In this document: piece after piece, positions 44,748 to 52,437 of the stretch
Layout of the letters: every line of letters starts with the position of its first letter
How positions within the stretch are numbered: position 1 is the stretch's first letter
Origin: Pseudomonas marginalis
GTDB lineage: Bacteria > Pseudomonadota > Gammaproteobacteria > Pseudomonadales > Pseudomonadaceae
Direction of reading: 5' to 3'
Assembly: GCF_024169655.1 (NCBI RefSeq)
Contig: NZ_JALJWV010000001.1
Coordinates: forward strand, 2,051,001 to 2,115,000
DNA: 64,000 bases
Program-made: the position numbers and the translations under genes
The notes under the pieces: model-generated
Databases searched by the model: none
Told to the model about the DNA's origin: nothing
The model's input: only the letters and a program-made list of their open reading frames with translations

Positions 44748-45836
44748 TCAAGCCACTTTTTCTGCCGCTTGCCGTTCACGCTCGGCCACCAATTGGCGGG
44801 TCAGCGGGATCAGGCGCTTGCCATAATCGATGGCATCGTTGAGTGGGTCAAAGCCGCGGATCAGGAACGTGGTGATGCCCAGGTCGTAGTAGTCGAGCAG
44901 GGCTTCGGCGACTTGTTCCGGGGTGCCGACCAGAGAGGTCGAATTGCCTTGTGCGCCGAGCAGGCCGGCGATCCCGGTCCACAGGCGCTTATCCAGACGC
45001 GAGCCCTGGGCTGCGGCCGCCAGCAAGCGCCGGGAGCCTTCGTTCGGTGGTTCGTGCCGAACAAAGCCGTTCTGTTCGGCCAATGCTGTGGCTTGTTGCA
45101 GGATGCGCTCGGCACGTTCCCAGGCTTGCGCTTCGGTGTCGGCCAGAATCGGTCGCAACGACAGGCTGAAACGAATGCTGCGCCCATGTTTGGCCGCCTC
45201 GGCGCGCACCTGATTCACCACTTCGCGCACCTGTTCGTATGTTTCGCCCCACAGCGCGTAAACGTCCGCATGCTTACCCGCCACCGCGATGGCCGCCGCC
45301 GATGAGCCACCAAAATACAGCGGTATGTGTGGCTGTTGTGGCGACTTCACTTGCGAGTGCGCACCCTCGACCTGGTAGTACTTGCCCTGATAGTCGAAGG
45401 GTTTTTCGCGGGTCCATTCCTGACGTAGCACGTCGAGGTATTCATCGGTGCGGGCGTAGCGCTCGTCTTTGCCGATGTAGCTTCCATCGGCGCGTAATTC
45501 ACGATCATCGCCGCCGGTGATGATATGCACGGCAGTGCGCCCACCATTGAACACGTCGAGGGTGGTGAACTGTCGTGCGGCCAGGGTCGGGGCGGCGAAT
45601 CCCGGTCGATGGGCAATCAGGAACTTCAGCTTTTTCGTCACGCTGGCGGCATGGGAGGCAATCAGCGTGCTGTCCGGACTGTTGGAGTGGAACGCCACCA
45701 GGGCGCGGTCGAAACCGGCTTCCTCATGGGCGCGGGCGACGGTCTCCACATATTCGGGCTGCAACACCGGGCCGCTGCGCGGCTGGGTTTCCGAGGATTG
45801 GTGGCCACCGATGTAACCGATAAATTCGATGCTCAT
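44748..45836 (-). CDS. SsuD-like FMN-dependent alkanesulfonate monooxygenase
   Basis: A 362-residue luciferase-like enzyme close to SsuD: ALVAFHSNSPDSTLIASHAA, LIAHRPGFAAPTLAARQF, TTLDVFNGGRTAVHIITGGD, YFGGSSAAAIAVAGKHADVYALWGE and [20 protein letters not shown]. SsuD cleaves alkanesulfonates to aldehyde and sulfite using FMNH2. It is divergent from the SsuC/SsuB/SsuA-like transport genes, which supports the role. The NADPH-FMN reductase SsuE is not in the window. Confidence 0.87.
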   Translation of the reverse strand: MSIEFIGYIGGHQSSETQPRSGPVLQPEYVETVARAHEEAGFDRALVAFHSNSPDSTLIASHAASVTKKLKFLIAHRPGFAAPTLAARQFTTLDVFNGGRTAVHIITGGDDRELRADGSYIGKDERYARTDEYLDVLRQEWTREKPFDYQGKYYQVEGAHSQVKSPQQPHIPLYFGGSSAAAIAVAGKHADVYALWGETYEQVREVVNQVRAEAAKHGRSIRFSLSLRPILADTEAQAWERAERILQQATALAEQNGFVRHEPPNEGSRRLLAAAAQGSRLDKRLWTGIAGLLGAQGNSTSLVGTPEQVAEALLDYYDLGITTFLIRGFDPLNDAIDYGKRLIPLTRQLVAERERQAAEKVA

Positions 45837-46198
45837 GCTGGGTTCCTTGTCTTTGGATAGGCGTGATTCAAGCCTCCACCGGGCAGGGGGTCGGTCTGTG
45901 ACGTCGAAAGTAGGCGCAGGGGGGCAGGGCTGTGAAATGCCGTTTTGTTCTAAGTTAATTATTAATTAAATGAATCATAAAAAATAATAGATATCAGGAA
46001 TGCGCATTTTAATCGGCGTCAGGAATGCATCCGCCACAGGACGTGGGTTGCAGCGTTTAATTATGCAAATAATTTATCTGGATTATTTTATATCTGATTT
46101 TTAATCATATTAGGTTATTCCTAAAAAGAATTTCACTGGCGTTTTTTATGCGAATAGCATGAATCCGAAGCCATATTCTTGATGAGGAAGGAAGCCTG
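45837..46198. promoter_or_regulatory. Divergent AT-rich promoter region
   Basis: This 362-bp space between the SsuD-like gene and the transport operon contains GTTCTAAGTTAATTAT (45947-45962), shared with the TonB-receptor promoter, and TTAGGTTAT (46110-46118) in a longer match to the CDO/lysR region. Both are probable sites for one regulator of sulfur starvation. No open frame of note. Confidence 0.5.
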
Positions 46199-47071
46199 AT
46201 GACCGAAAAGACCTTCGATACGCAGAGCACTAGTAGCTCGTTTTCCGTCAGCAAGGCTGTTGAAAGCCAGGGTGCGTCGAAGCTGATCCCCGACTGGCTA
46301 CACAACTGGCGAACCCCCGAAGTCTTTCTGCGCCTGCTCAGCCCGATTGCGTTGCTGCTCTTGTGGGAACTGGCGTCGCAGCTCGGCCTGATCCCACAAC
46401 GGATCATCGCCGCACCCTCGCAAATCGGTGGCACCCTTTGGGCGATGATTGTGTCCGGGGAGCTGGGCAAGCATTTGCTGGTGTCGCTGCAGCGCGCGCT
46501 GCTGGGCTTGAGTATCGGCGTCAGCGTCGGTGTCGTCGCGGCACTGATCACCGGCCTGTCCAAGCGCGGTGAGGTAATCCTCGATTCGCCGATGCAGATG
46601 CTGCGCACCATTCCTTCCCTGGCACTGGTGCCGTTGTTCATTCTCTGGTTTGGCATCGGCGAGTTCACCAAGATCGCGCTGATCGTCACCGGTACGACCT
46701 TCCCGGTGTACCTGAACCTGTTCGCCGGGATTCGCAACATCGACCCCAAATTGATCGAGGCCGCCAACACCCTGGGCCTGAATCGTCGCGAGTTGATCTG
46801 GCATGTGATCCTGCCGGGCTCCTTGCCCTCATTCTTTGTTGGTTTGCGTTACTCGCTTGGAATTTCCTGGCTGGCCCTGGTGTTCGTCGAACAAATCAAC
46901 ACTACCGCCGGCATCGGTTTTCTGGCCAGTGATGCGCGGGACTTCATGCGCACCGACGTGATCGTCATTTGCCTGCTGATTTACAGCGTGCTCGGTTTGC
47001 TGATCGACGGACTGATCCGCACGCTGGAGCGTTTTGCCCTGGCCTGGCGCCCATCTTTTGTGAGGAACTGA
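46199..47071 (+). CDS. ABC transporter permease (SsuC/TauC-like)
   Basis: A 290-residue inner-membrane permease with about six hydrophobic helices and the cytoplasmic EAA loop EAANTLGLNRRELIWHVILP. The hydrophilic N-terminus of about 40 residues is longer than usual. Sulfonate/nitrate-type permeases have this form. GAGGAAGG precedes the ATG. It is the first gene of a run with the ATPase (1 bp later), a binding protein and TonB-ExbBD. Confidence 0.9.
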   Translation: MTEKTFDTQSTSSSFSVSKAVESQGASKLIPDWLHNWRTPEVFLRLLSPIALLLLWELASQLGLIPQRIIAAPSQIGGTLWAMIVSGELGKHLLVSLQRALLGLSIGVSVGVVAALITGLSKRGEVILDSPMQMLRTIPSLALVPLFILWFGIGEFTKIALIVTGTTFPVYLNLFAGIRNIDPKLIEAANTLGLNRRELIWHVILPGSLPSFFVGLRYSLGISWLALVFVEQINTTAGIGFLASDARDFMRTDVIVICLLIYSVLGLLIDGLIRTLERFALAWRPSFVRN

Positions 47072-47072
47072 C

Positions 47073-47861
47073 ATGTCGACTATCGCGGCAAAAAACCTGC
47101 AGTCAGAAGCACCGGTGCAACTGCGTAATGTGGTGCGCCAATTTGGCCAGCAGCGGGTCATCGATGGCCTGGACCTGGACATCGCACCGGGCGAATTCGT
47201 CGCGCTGCTCGGGGCCAGCGGTTCGGGCAAGACCACCTTGCTGCGCAGCCTGGCTGGCCTGGACAGTATCGACAGCGGTCATCTGCTGGTGCCCAAGGCA
47301 CGGGCCGCGGTATTTCAGGAGCCCCGATTGATGCCGTGGAAGCGCGCCTGGAAGAATGTGATTCTCGGTCTGCACACCCCGGACGCCAAGGCTCGTGCGG
47401 TGCAGGCGCTGACGGAAGTGGGACTGGCCCATAGGCTTGAAGCTTACCCGGCGACGCTTTCCGGCGGTGAAGCGCAACGCGTGGCACTGGCCCGTGGGCT
47501 GGTGCGCGAACCCAAGCTGCTGCTACTCGACGAACCGTTCGCTGCGCTTGATGCACTGACGCGGATTCGCATGCATCGGCTGATCATCGAGTTGTGGCGC
47601 AAACACAACCCGGCGGTGCTGTTGGTCACCCATGACGTGGACGAAGCCATCCTGCTGGCCGACCGGGTGATCGTGCTGGCCAACGGCAAGATCGCCGAAC
47701 AATTGTCGATCGATCTGCCGCGAGCTCGAGACACCGGTCAGGAGGGTTTTCAGGAAATCCGCGCGCGCTTGCTGAGTTTGTTGGGGGTTGAAGTGGAAAC
47801 CGTTGCCGTGGCTGAACGTCAGCTCACGAACAGCACTGTCCGGCGTTTTGCCCATGGCTGA
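47073..47861 (+). CDS. ABC transporter ATP-binding protein (SsuB-like)
   Basis: A 262-residue ATPase. Walker A is GASGSGKTT, the signature LSGGEAQRVALARG, Walker B LLLLDEPFAALD and the switch His is in LLVTHDVDEA. The sequence VFQEPRLMPWKRAWKNVILG is typical for SsuB/TauB. It powers the permease encoded one base upstream. The only sulfonate-type ATPase in the island, it may serve all three binding proteins. Confidence 0.92.
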   Translation: MSTIAAKNLQSEAPVQLRNVVRQFGQQRVIDGLDLDIAPGEFVALLGASGSGKTTLLRSLAGLDSIDSGHLLVPKARAAVFQEPRLMPWKRAWKNVILGLHTPDAKARAVQALTEVGLAHRLEAYPATLSGGEAQRVALARGLVREPKLLLLDEPFAALDALTRIRMHRLIIELWRKHNPAVLLVTHDVDEAILLADRVIVLANGKIAEQLSIDLPRARDTGQEGFQEIRARLLSLLGVEVETVAVAERQLTNSTVRRFAHG

Positions 47862-47898
47862 TGCAGCTTCCAATTCATTGACACGGGAATGTTCTGTT

Positions 47899-48924
47899 AT
47901 GCCGATCCTCGTTCGGAAATCTGCGTTGGTGTTGTTGTCCAGCGTCGCGTTGTTGCTCGGCGGTTGCGGTGACACGGTTGCGCCTCAATCTTCATCCGCT
48001 GCCAAGTCAGACTTGTCCGGCGTGAAGCTGATTCTGGGCGATCAAGCCAAGGGCTTGCGCACCGTGGTCGAGGCGGCGAATGCGTTGGAGGGTATCGACT
48101 ACAAAGTTGAATGGGCGAACTTCCAGGGTGCTGCTCCCTTGTTCGAAGCTTTGCGCGCCGGTGCCGTCGATCTGGGGCCGGCTGGTGACACCCCGGTGCT
48201 TGCCGCCGCGACCGGGGGCACGCCATTGCGCATCGTAGCGGTACGGCGTAGTCAATCAAGGGGCATTGCGATCCTGGTTCCAGCCGATTCGGATATCCGC
48301 ACCGTTGCCGATTTGAAAGGCCGAAATGTCGTGGTGTCTTCGGCCCGCGGCAGTATTTCCCAATACCTGTTGATTCGCGCGCTGGCCAACGCAGGTGTTG
48401 ATGAACAGGACGTCAAGGTCGGGTTCGTCCTGCCGACCGACGCTTTATCCGCATTCAACGCCGGCAAGATCGAAGCCTGGGCCACCTTCGGTATCTATCA
48501 GGCATTTGCCGAGCAGCAGGGCGCGCGGGTGCTGATCAGCGGCGAGGGGATCAACACCGGGCTGACCTTCATCACGGCTTCCGATGAAGTGCTCACCGAC
48601 CCGCTCAAGCGCAAGGCGCTGAGCGACGTGTTGCAGCGTTTCGCCAAGGCCTTCGAGTGGGCCCGACAGAACCCGGACGAGTACGCTCGGGTCTTCGCCA
48701 AGGTCAACGATATCCCGCTTGAAGTCTCTCAACGGCTGCGCAGTTGGGGCGACGAGTCGCTGTTGCCGGTGGAGCCGAGGGATGTGCAGGCGTTGCAGCA
48801 AGTCGACGATTTGTTCGTGGAAAAGAAGATCTTTCCGCATCGCGTCGAGGTGGAAAAGTTGACGGACACTGAGGTGTTCTCCCTGACGCCTTTGACGGTG
48901 ACTCAATCGGTGCCAGCGCGGTAA
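47899..48924 (+). CDS. ABC transporter substrate-binding lipoprotein (SsuA-like)
   Basis: A 341-residue sulfonate-type binding protein made as a lipoprotein: VLLSSVALLLGGCGD has the lipobox with Cys24, so it is membrane-anchored, unlike its two relatives in the island. It has YKVEWANFQGAAPLFEAL, DLGPAGDTPVLAAATGGTP and GRNVVVSSARGSISQYLLIR. It is encoded directly after the ATPase. An in-frame ATG 15 codons upstream lies inside the ATPase gene and has no signal-peptide character. Confidence 0.88.
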   Translation: MPILVRKSALVLLSSVALLLGGCGDTVAPQSSSAAKSDLSGVKLILGDQAKGLRTVVEAANALEGIDYKVEWANFQGAAPLFEALRAGAVDLGPAGDTPVLAAATGGTPLRIVAVRRSQSRGIAILVPADSDIRTVADLKGRNVVVSSARGSISQYLLIRALANAGVDEQDVKVGFVLPTDALSAFNAGKIEAWATFGIYQAFAEQQGARVLISGEGINTGLTFITASDEVLTDPLKRKALSDVLQRFAKAFEWARQNPDEYARVFAKVNDIPLEVSQRLRSWGDESLLPVEPRDVQALQQVDDLFVEKKIFPHRVEVEKLTDTEVFSLTPLTVTQSVPAR

Positions 48925-48971
48925 TCCGGTGCCGGCGCATGTTCTATCCAAAGGCTAACAGGAGTAAATAA

Positions 48972-49793
48972 ATGGGCAATGTCCAGAGCGCCACCAATGC
49001 CTTCGAGGTGTTCCGACACCCGGCATCCCGCGGCGAACTGCTCGACCTTGGCCGGGTCCTCCGGGAACCCCTGGCGCTGTCGCGGCTGCACAGCACGCCC
49101 AAGCGGGTGTTGAGTCGCCGTGAAGGAGTCTTGCTCGGGGTGTTTGCCTTGGTGTTGCACGGCGCGGTGATTGTCTGGGTCAACCAGAACCCACCGCCGG
49201 CACTGCCCGTGGTGCCGCCGGAGATCCCGCCGATGACCATTGAGTTCTCGCAGCCAGCGCCACCGGTGGTGGAGCCACCACCGCCCGAGCCGATTCCGCA
49301 GCCAGTGGTCGAACCGCCACCGCCGGTTGAAGATGAGCTGGCCGTGAAGCCGCCACCTCCGAAACCGATTCCAAAGCCCAAGCCTGTGGTTAAACCGATT
49401 CCCAAACCCGTGGCCAAACCTGTGGAGCAGCCACCCGCACCGCCAGCACCGCCAGCACCGCCGCAACCGGTCGCCACCCCAGCGCCACCCGCACCGCCAG
49501 CGCCGAAACCGGTGACCCCGGCGTCGGCCAGCGCCGGTTACTTAAAGAACCCGGCACCGGAATACCCGTCGCTGGCGATGCGTCGCGGCTGGGAAGGTAC
49601 AGTGATGTTGCGGGTGCATGTATTGGCCAGCGGCAAGCCCGGTGAGATCCAGATCCAAAAAAGCAGCGGCCGCGATCAACTCGACGACGCCGCACTGGCA
49701 GCCGTCAAACGCTGGAGTTTCGTGCCAGCCAAGCAGGGCGATGTCGCCCAGGACGGCTGGGTCAGTGTGCCCATCGACTTCAAAATAAAGTAA
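48972..49793 (+). CDS. tonB: TonB energy-transducing protein
   Basis: A 273-residue TonB: an unusual 45-residue cytoplasmic N-terminus, one membrane helix (LLGVFALVLHGAVIVWV, about 50-66), a long Pro-, Lys- and Glu-rich periplasmic spacer (about 70-190) and the C-terminal domain (NPAPEYPSLAMRRGWEGTV, AALAAVKRWSFVPA). It links proton-driven ExbB-ExbD to receptors. It lies next to exbB and exbD and right behind a sulfonate transporter, so it is probably dedicated to the two island receptors. Confidence 0.92.
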   Translation: MGNVQSATNAFEVFRHPASRGELLDLGRVLREPLALSRLHSTPKRVLSRREGVLLGVFALVLHGAVIVWVNQNPPPALPVVPPEIPPMTIEFSQPAPPVVEPPPPEPIPQPVVEPPPPVEDELAVKPPPPKPIPKPKPVVKPIPKPVAKPVEQPPAPPAPPAPPQPVATPAPPAPPAPKPVTPASASAGYLKNPAPEYPSLAMRRGWEGTVMLRVHVLASGKPGEIQIQKSSGRDQLDDAALAAVKRWSFVPAKQGDVAQDGWVSVPIDFKIK

Positions 49794-49879
49794 TTCAATC
49801 CTATAGACAGACACCGCGGGCCACCTGACAAAAGGCGCATCGCTACAACCGATTTAATGCCTAGTTGGAGAGCCTGACC

Positions 49880-50602
49880 ATGAACCTGATCGCATCCCCC
49901 TTCGAATCCATCGAACACACCGTCATCTGGCTATTAATCCTCTTCTCCGTTGCGACCTGGGGCCTGGCCTTGTTAAAGGGCGTGCAGTTCACCCGACTCA
50001 AGACGCAGGATCGAAAATTCCATAAGCAATTCTGGGCCGCTTCAAGCCTTGACTCTGCCGCCGATTTCGCCAACAGCCTGCCTGGCGCTGCGGCCCGTGT
50101 GGCGCTGGCAGGTTATGCGGCCATTCAGGTTAGCGACCACCAGAACGCCGACCTCAGCCAGTCGATCAATCACCAGGACCGTCTCGAACGTGCCTTGCGT
50201 CAGCAGATCGTGCGTGAACGACGCTCGCTGGAAACGGGCCTGGCGATCCTCGCCAGCATTGGCAGCACCTCGCCCTTTATCGGTCTTTTCGGGACTGTTT
50301 GGGGCATCATGTCGGCCTTGAAAGGCATCAGTGCGGCGGGCTCGGCGAGCCTGGAAACCGTGGCCGGACCGATTGGTGCCGCACTCGTCGCCACCGGTGT
50401 GGGGATCGCTGTCGCGGTGCCGGCGGTGCTGGTTTACAACTACTTCCTGCGTCGTCTGAAACTGACCTCCGCGGACCTGGATGACTTCGCCCACGACTTC
50501 TATAGCCTGGCGCAGAAACATTCATTCCGCGTGCTGCTGCACCCGGTGCTGAGCAAGTCCGGCGCCACCGTCGCCGGGCAGAAAGTCAAGGAGGCCTCCT
50601 GA
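49880..50602 (+). CDS. exbB: ExbB/TolQ-family proton channel protein
   Basis: A 240-residue protein with three membrane helices (about 12-35, 130-155, 170-195) and the family signature ASIGSTSPFIGLFGTVWGIM followed by LKGISAAGSASLETVAGPIG. With ExbD it makes the proton-driven motor for TonB. GGAG lies 9 nt before the ATG; a start five codons earlier is less well placed. ExbD follows after one base. Confidence 0.92.
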   Translation: MNLIASPFESIEHTVIWLLILFSVATWGLALLKGVQFTRLKTQDRKFHKQFWAASSLDSAADFANSLPGAAARVALAGYAAIQVSDHQNADLSQSINHQDRLERALRQQIVRERRSLETGLAILASIGSTSPFIGLFGTVWGIMSALKGISAAGSASLETVAGPIGAALVATGVGIAVAVPAVLVYNYFLRRLKLTSADLDDFAHDFYSLAQKHSFRVLLHPVLSKSGATVAGQKVKEAS

Positions 50603-50603
50603 G

Positions 50604-51005
50604 ATGGCCTTCTCCACACAAGACAGCGATGAAGTGCTGAGCGAAATCAACGTCACGCCTTTGGTGGACGTCATGTTGGTATTGCTGGTGGTGTTCATCG
50701 TCACCGCGCCGCTACTGACTAACGCGATCCCGATCAACCTGCCGAAGACCGAAGCGGTGGCGCCGGTGGAACAGAACGATCCGCTGGTGGTGAGCATCGA
50801 CGACAAGGGCAAGGTGTTCATCAACAAGGACGAAATCCAGCCGAATCTGCTCGAGTTCAACCTGCAAGCCGCCAAAGCGAAAAACCCTGACGTGCGCGTG
50901 CAATTGCAAGCCGACAACGGGGTGAATTATGGCGAAGTGGCGCGGGCGATGGCCTCGATCGAGCGGGCGGGGATTACCAAGTTGTCGGTGATTACGGCGA
51001 AATAG
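50604..51005 (+). CDS. exbD: ExbD/TolR-family protein
   Basis: A 133-residue protein: short cytoplasmic N-terminus (VLSEINVTPLVDVMLVLLVV with the essential Asp of the membrane helix), then a periplasmic domain (VVSIDDKGKVFINKDEI, VQLQADNGVNYGEVARAM). It is the stator partner of ExbB. It is the last gene of the transporter-TonB run. Confidence 0.93.
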   Translation: MAFSTQDSDEVLSEINVTPLVDVMLVLLVVFIVTAPLLTNAIPINLPKTEAVAPVEQNDPLVVSIDDKGKVFINKDEIQPNLLEFNLQAAKAKNPDVRVQLQADNGVNYGEVARAMASIERAGITKLSVITAK

Positions 51006-51239
51006 GATTCGGGTTTATAGCATTAGAGGTGGGGCGGTGAATTATGGGGGAGGCCGCGTTTGGCGAGCGATCTCTGCTAGCTGTTTGTAAGCGGGCGGTG
51101 AATCCATCTTGCTTTTTATCGTCGTGAGTTCGAAGCTCCAGAGACAGCCAAAGCAGTGCCTGCATCAGATCAGTCGCGACAAAATGGCTTAAGATAATCA
51201 GGCTGGAATGGAACATATCGACTAAAGGACTCGTCATTT

Positions 51240-51605
51240 ATGGAAACTCCCTTTTCACAAATCAGCGATCGTCTGAACAATCACCGATTTACGGTAGCGG
51301 ACAACGCCCACGGACTATCCGGTGCAGGTACAGTATTTCACTACCATGTCGAGGAAAATGCCATTTCGGGCACTTACCAAGGCGGCCGAATTCGCATGGG
51401 TAATCAAGTCGGGCGCGCGACAGGCCCCGATACCATTGAGCTTCTTTTTCAGTGCTTGACTACGGATGGCGAGATTCTTGCCGGCTGGTCGCGTGGCACG
51501 GTAGGCGTTGATCACGCAGGGCGCACCACGCTGACCTTCGTATGGGGGTGGTTGTCGGGTGCGACTGGAGGAGGGGAGTCTAGCTACGTCGAGCTTGCCG
51601 CATAG
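51240..51605 (+). CDS. Small predicted beta-barrel protein of unknown function
   Basis: A 121-residue protein rich in beta-forming and Gly residues (FTVADNAHGLSGAGTVFHYH, then ISGTYQGGRIRMGNQVGRA), ending GWLSGATGGGESSYVELAA. Similar proteins are labelled inconsistently in databases, as far as I recall; I cannot assign a function. It has no signal peptide. It lies last in the island, before the att repeat, with an upstream AAAGGA ribosome site. Low GC in its upstream region suggests separate origin from the TonB-Exb run. Confidence 0.55.
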   Translation: METPFSQISDRLNNHRFTVADNAHGLSGAGTVFHYHVEENAISGTYQGGRIRMGNQVGRATGPDTIELLFQCLTTDGEILAGWSRGTVGVDHAGRTTLTFVWGWLSGATGGGESSYVELAA

Positions 51606-51860
51606 CGGCTAAGGATTATTAGATTACAGATCGAAGAACTTGCGCTTAGCACATGCAGCCAATCTCGATGACGCCGAGTGCAAGGCTGGCTTTGTAGCCG
51701 CCAAAATCGTCATTTGGCTATAGGTAGAATCCAATAGCGTGGCGTGGATTCACTCCTTTTTTGCTCTTGATACACCCTGAAAACAAGTCCAGAATCAAGT
51801 CCATTCCTACTTCAGGAATAAACGAAACCCCTTATATTTCAATGGGTCGGACACCAGGTA
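51606..51860. other. Island end, non-coding
   Basis: This 255-bp stretch between the last island gene and attR holds only short chance frames. It has lower GC than the core and no recognised RNA or integrase part. Confidence 0.5.
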
Positions 51861-51882
51861 CGAGTCTCGTTTCCCGCTCCAA
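51861..51882 (+). repeat. att site, distal copy (attR)
   Basis: Exact 22-nt copy of the tRNA-Gly end at 23460-23481, followed by ACAT where the tRNA end has GCAT. There is no tRNA body upstream, so it is a displaced end as left by site-specific integration. Confidence 0.85.
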
Positions 51883-51927
51883 ACATAGCGCTGCAGAGTT
51901 CCACTGAATTCTGTAAGCGATTGAAAT

Positions 51928-51949
51928 AAGGACCTTCGGGTCCTTTTTT
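51928..51949 (+). terminator. Intrinsic terminator, probably the original tRNA-Gly terminator
   Basis: AAGGACC-TTC-GGGTCCTT followed by TTTT, 46 bp after the att copy. Before integration it would have stood just behind tRNA-Gly; no other plus-strand gene ends here. Confidence 0.75.
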
Positions 51950-52315
51950 CGTTCCGGCGGGAACCACTGAAATCCAGCACTATCCGGTGCGTTTGAGTCC
52001 AGGATTCTGACGCGTGCGGAATCGGTTTGTTGCTGGAGCAGTTTGCGTAGCGAGATGAGCATCTGGCCCTGACTCTGTTCAGGCGCTCGCGATGGTATTC
52101 TCAGAAATGTCTATTCGGCACGCCCGAATCACGGGTATTGACTACGCAGTTTGCGCTGATTGAAAACTGCCCCACCCGCGTTGCGGATGAATCTGGTGTT
52201 TGCGCTCGAAGCATTCGGCCACGGCGGGTTGACGCCGCTTCCTCACTGACCGTGTTTGTTGCCGGCACAGCGTTTAGACCATTGGCCTGGGTCGAGTAAG
52301 TTCTGTTGAGCAGAC
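51950..52315. other. Intergenic region beyond the island
   Basis: These 366 bases between the two terminators have only short frames without family resemblance. No RNA gene or repeat was recognised. Confidence 0.5.
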
Positions 52316-52350
52316 ATAAAAAATCCGATGCCAGAGGTCTGGCATCGGAT
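52316..52350 (-). terminator. Intrinsic terminator of the receptor operon
   Basis: On the minus strand ATCCGATGCCA/TGGCATCGGAT (11 bp) with a 6-nt loop runs into TTTTT. It lies 88 bp after the stop of the siderophore receptor gene. Confidence 0.85.
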
Positions 52351-52437
52351 GTTCAGATAAGCCCGGCTTGGACTCAAATGCTCAAGTGAATGGCATTCCC
52401 CATCAAAGAGCGTTCTCGTTGGGTTGCGATCAGCCTG

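Noticed and set aside
49321..49530. Low-complexity CCGCCA-type repeats considered as tandem repeat or CRISPR-like array
   Set aside because: They encode the Pro-rich spacer of TonB; there are no regular spacers. No CRISPR array was found in the window.
50992..51237. 81-codon minus-strand frame after exbD
   Set aside because: No domain, signal or ribosome site; the composition is unconvincing.
51832..52062. 76-codon minus-strand frame across the att repeat
   Set aside because: It spans attR and a terminator, has no ribosome site and no family; it arises from the tRNA end sequence.
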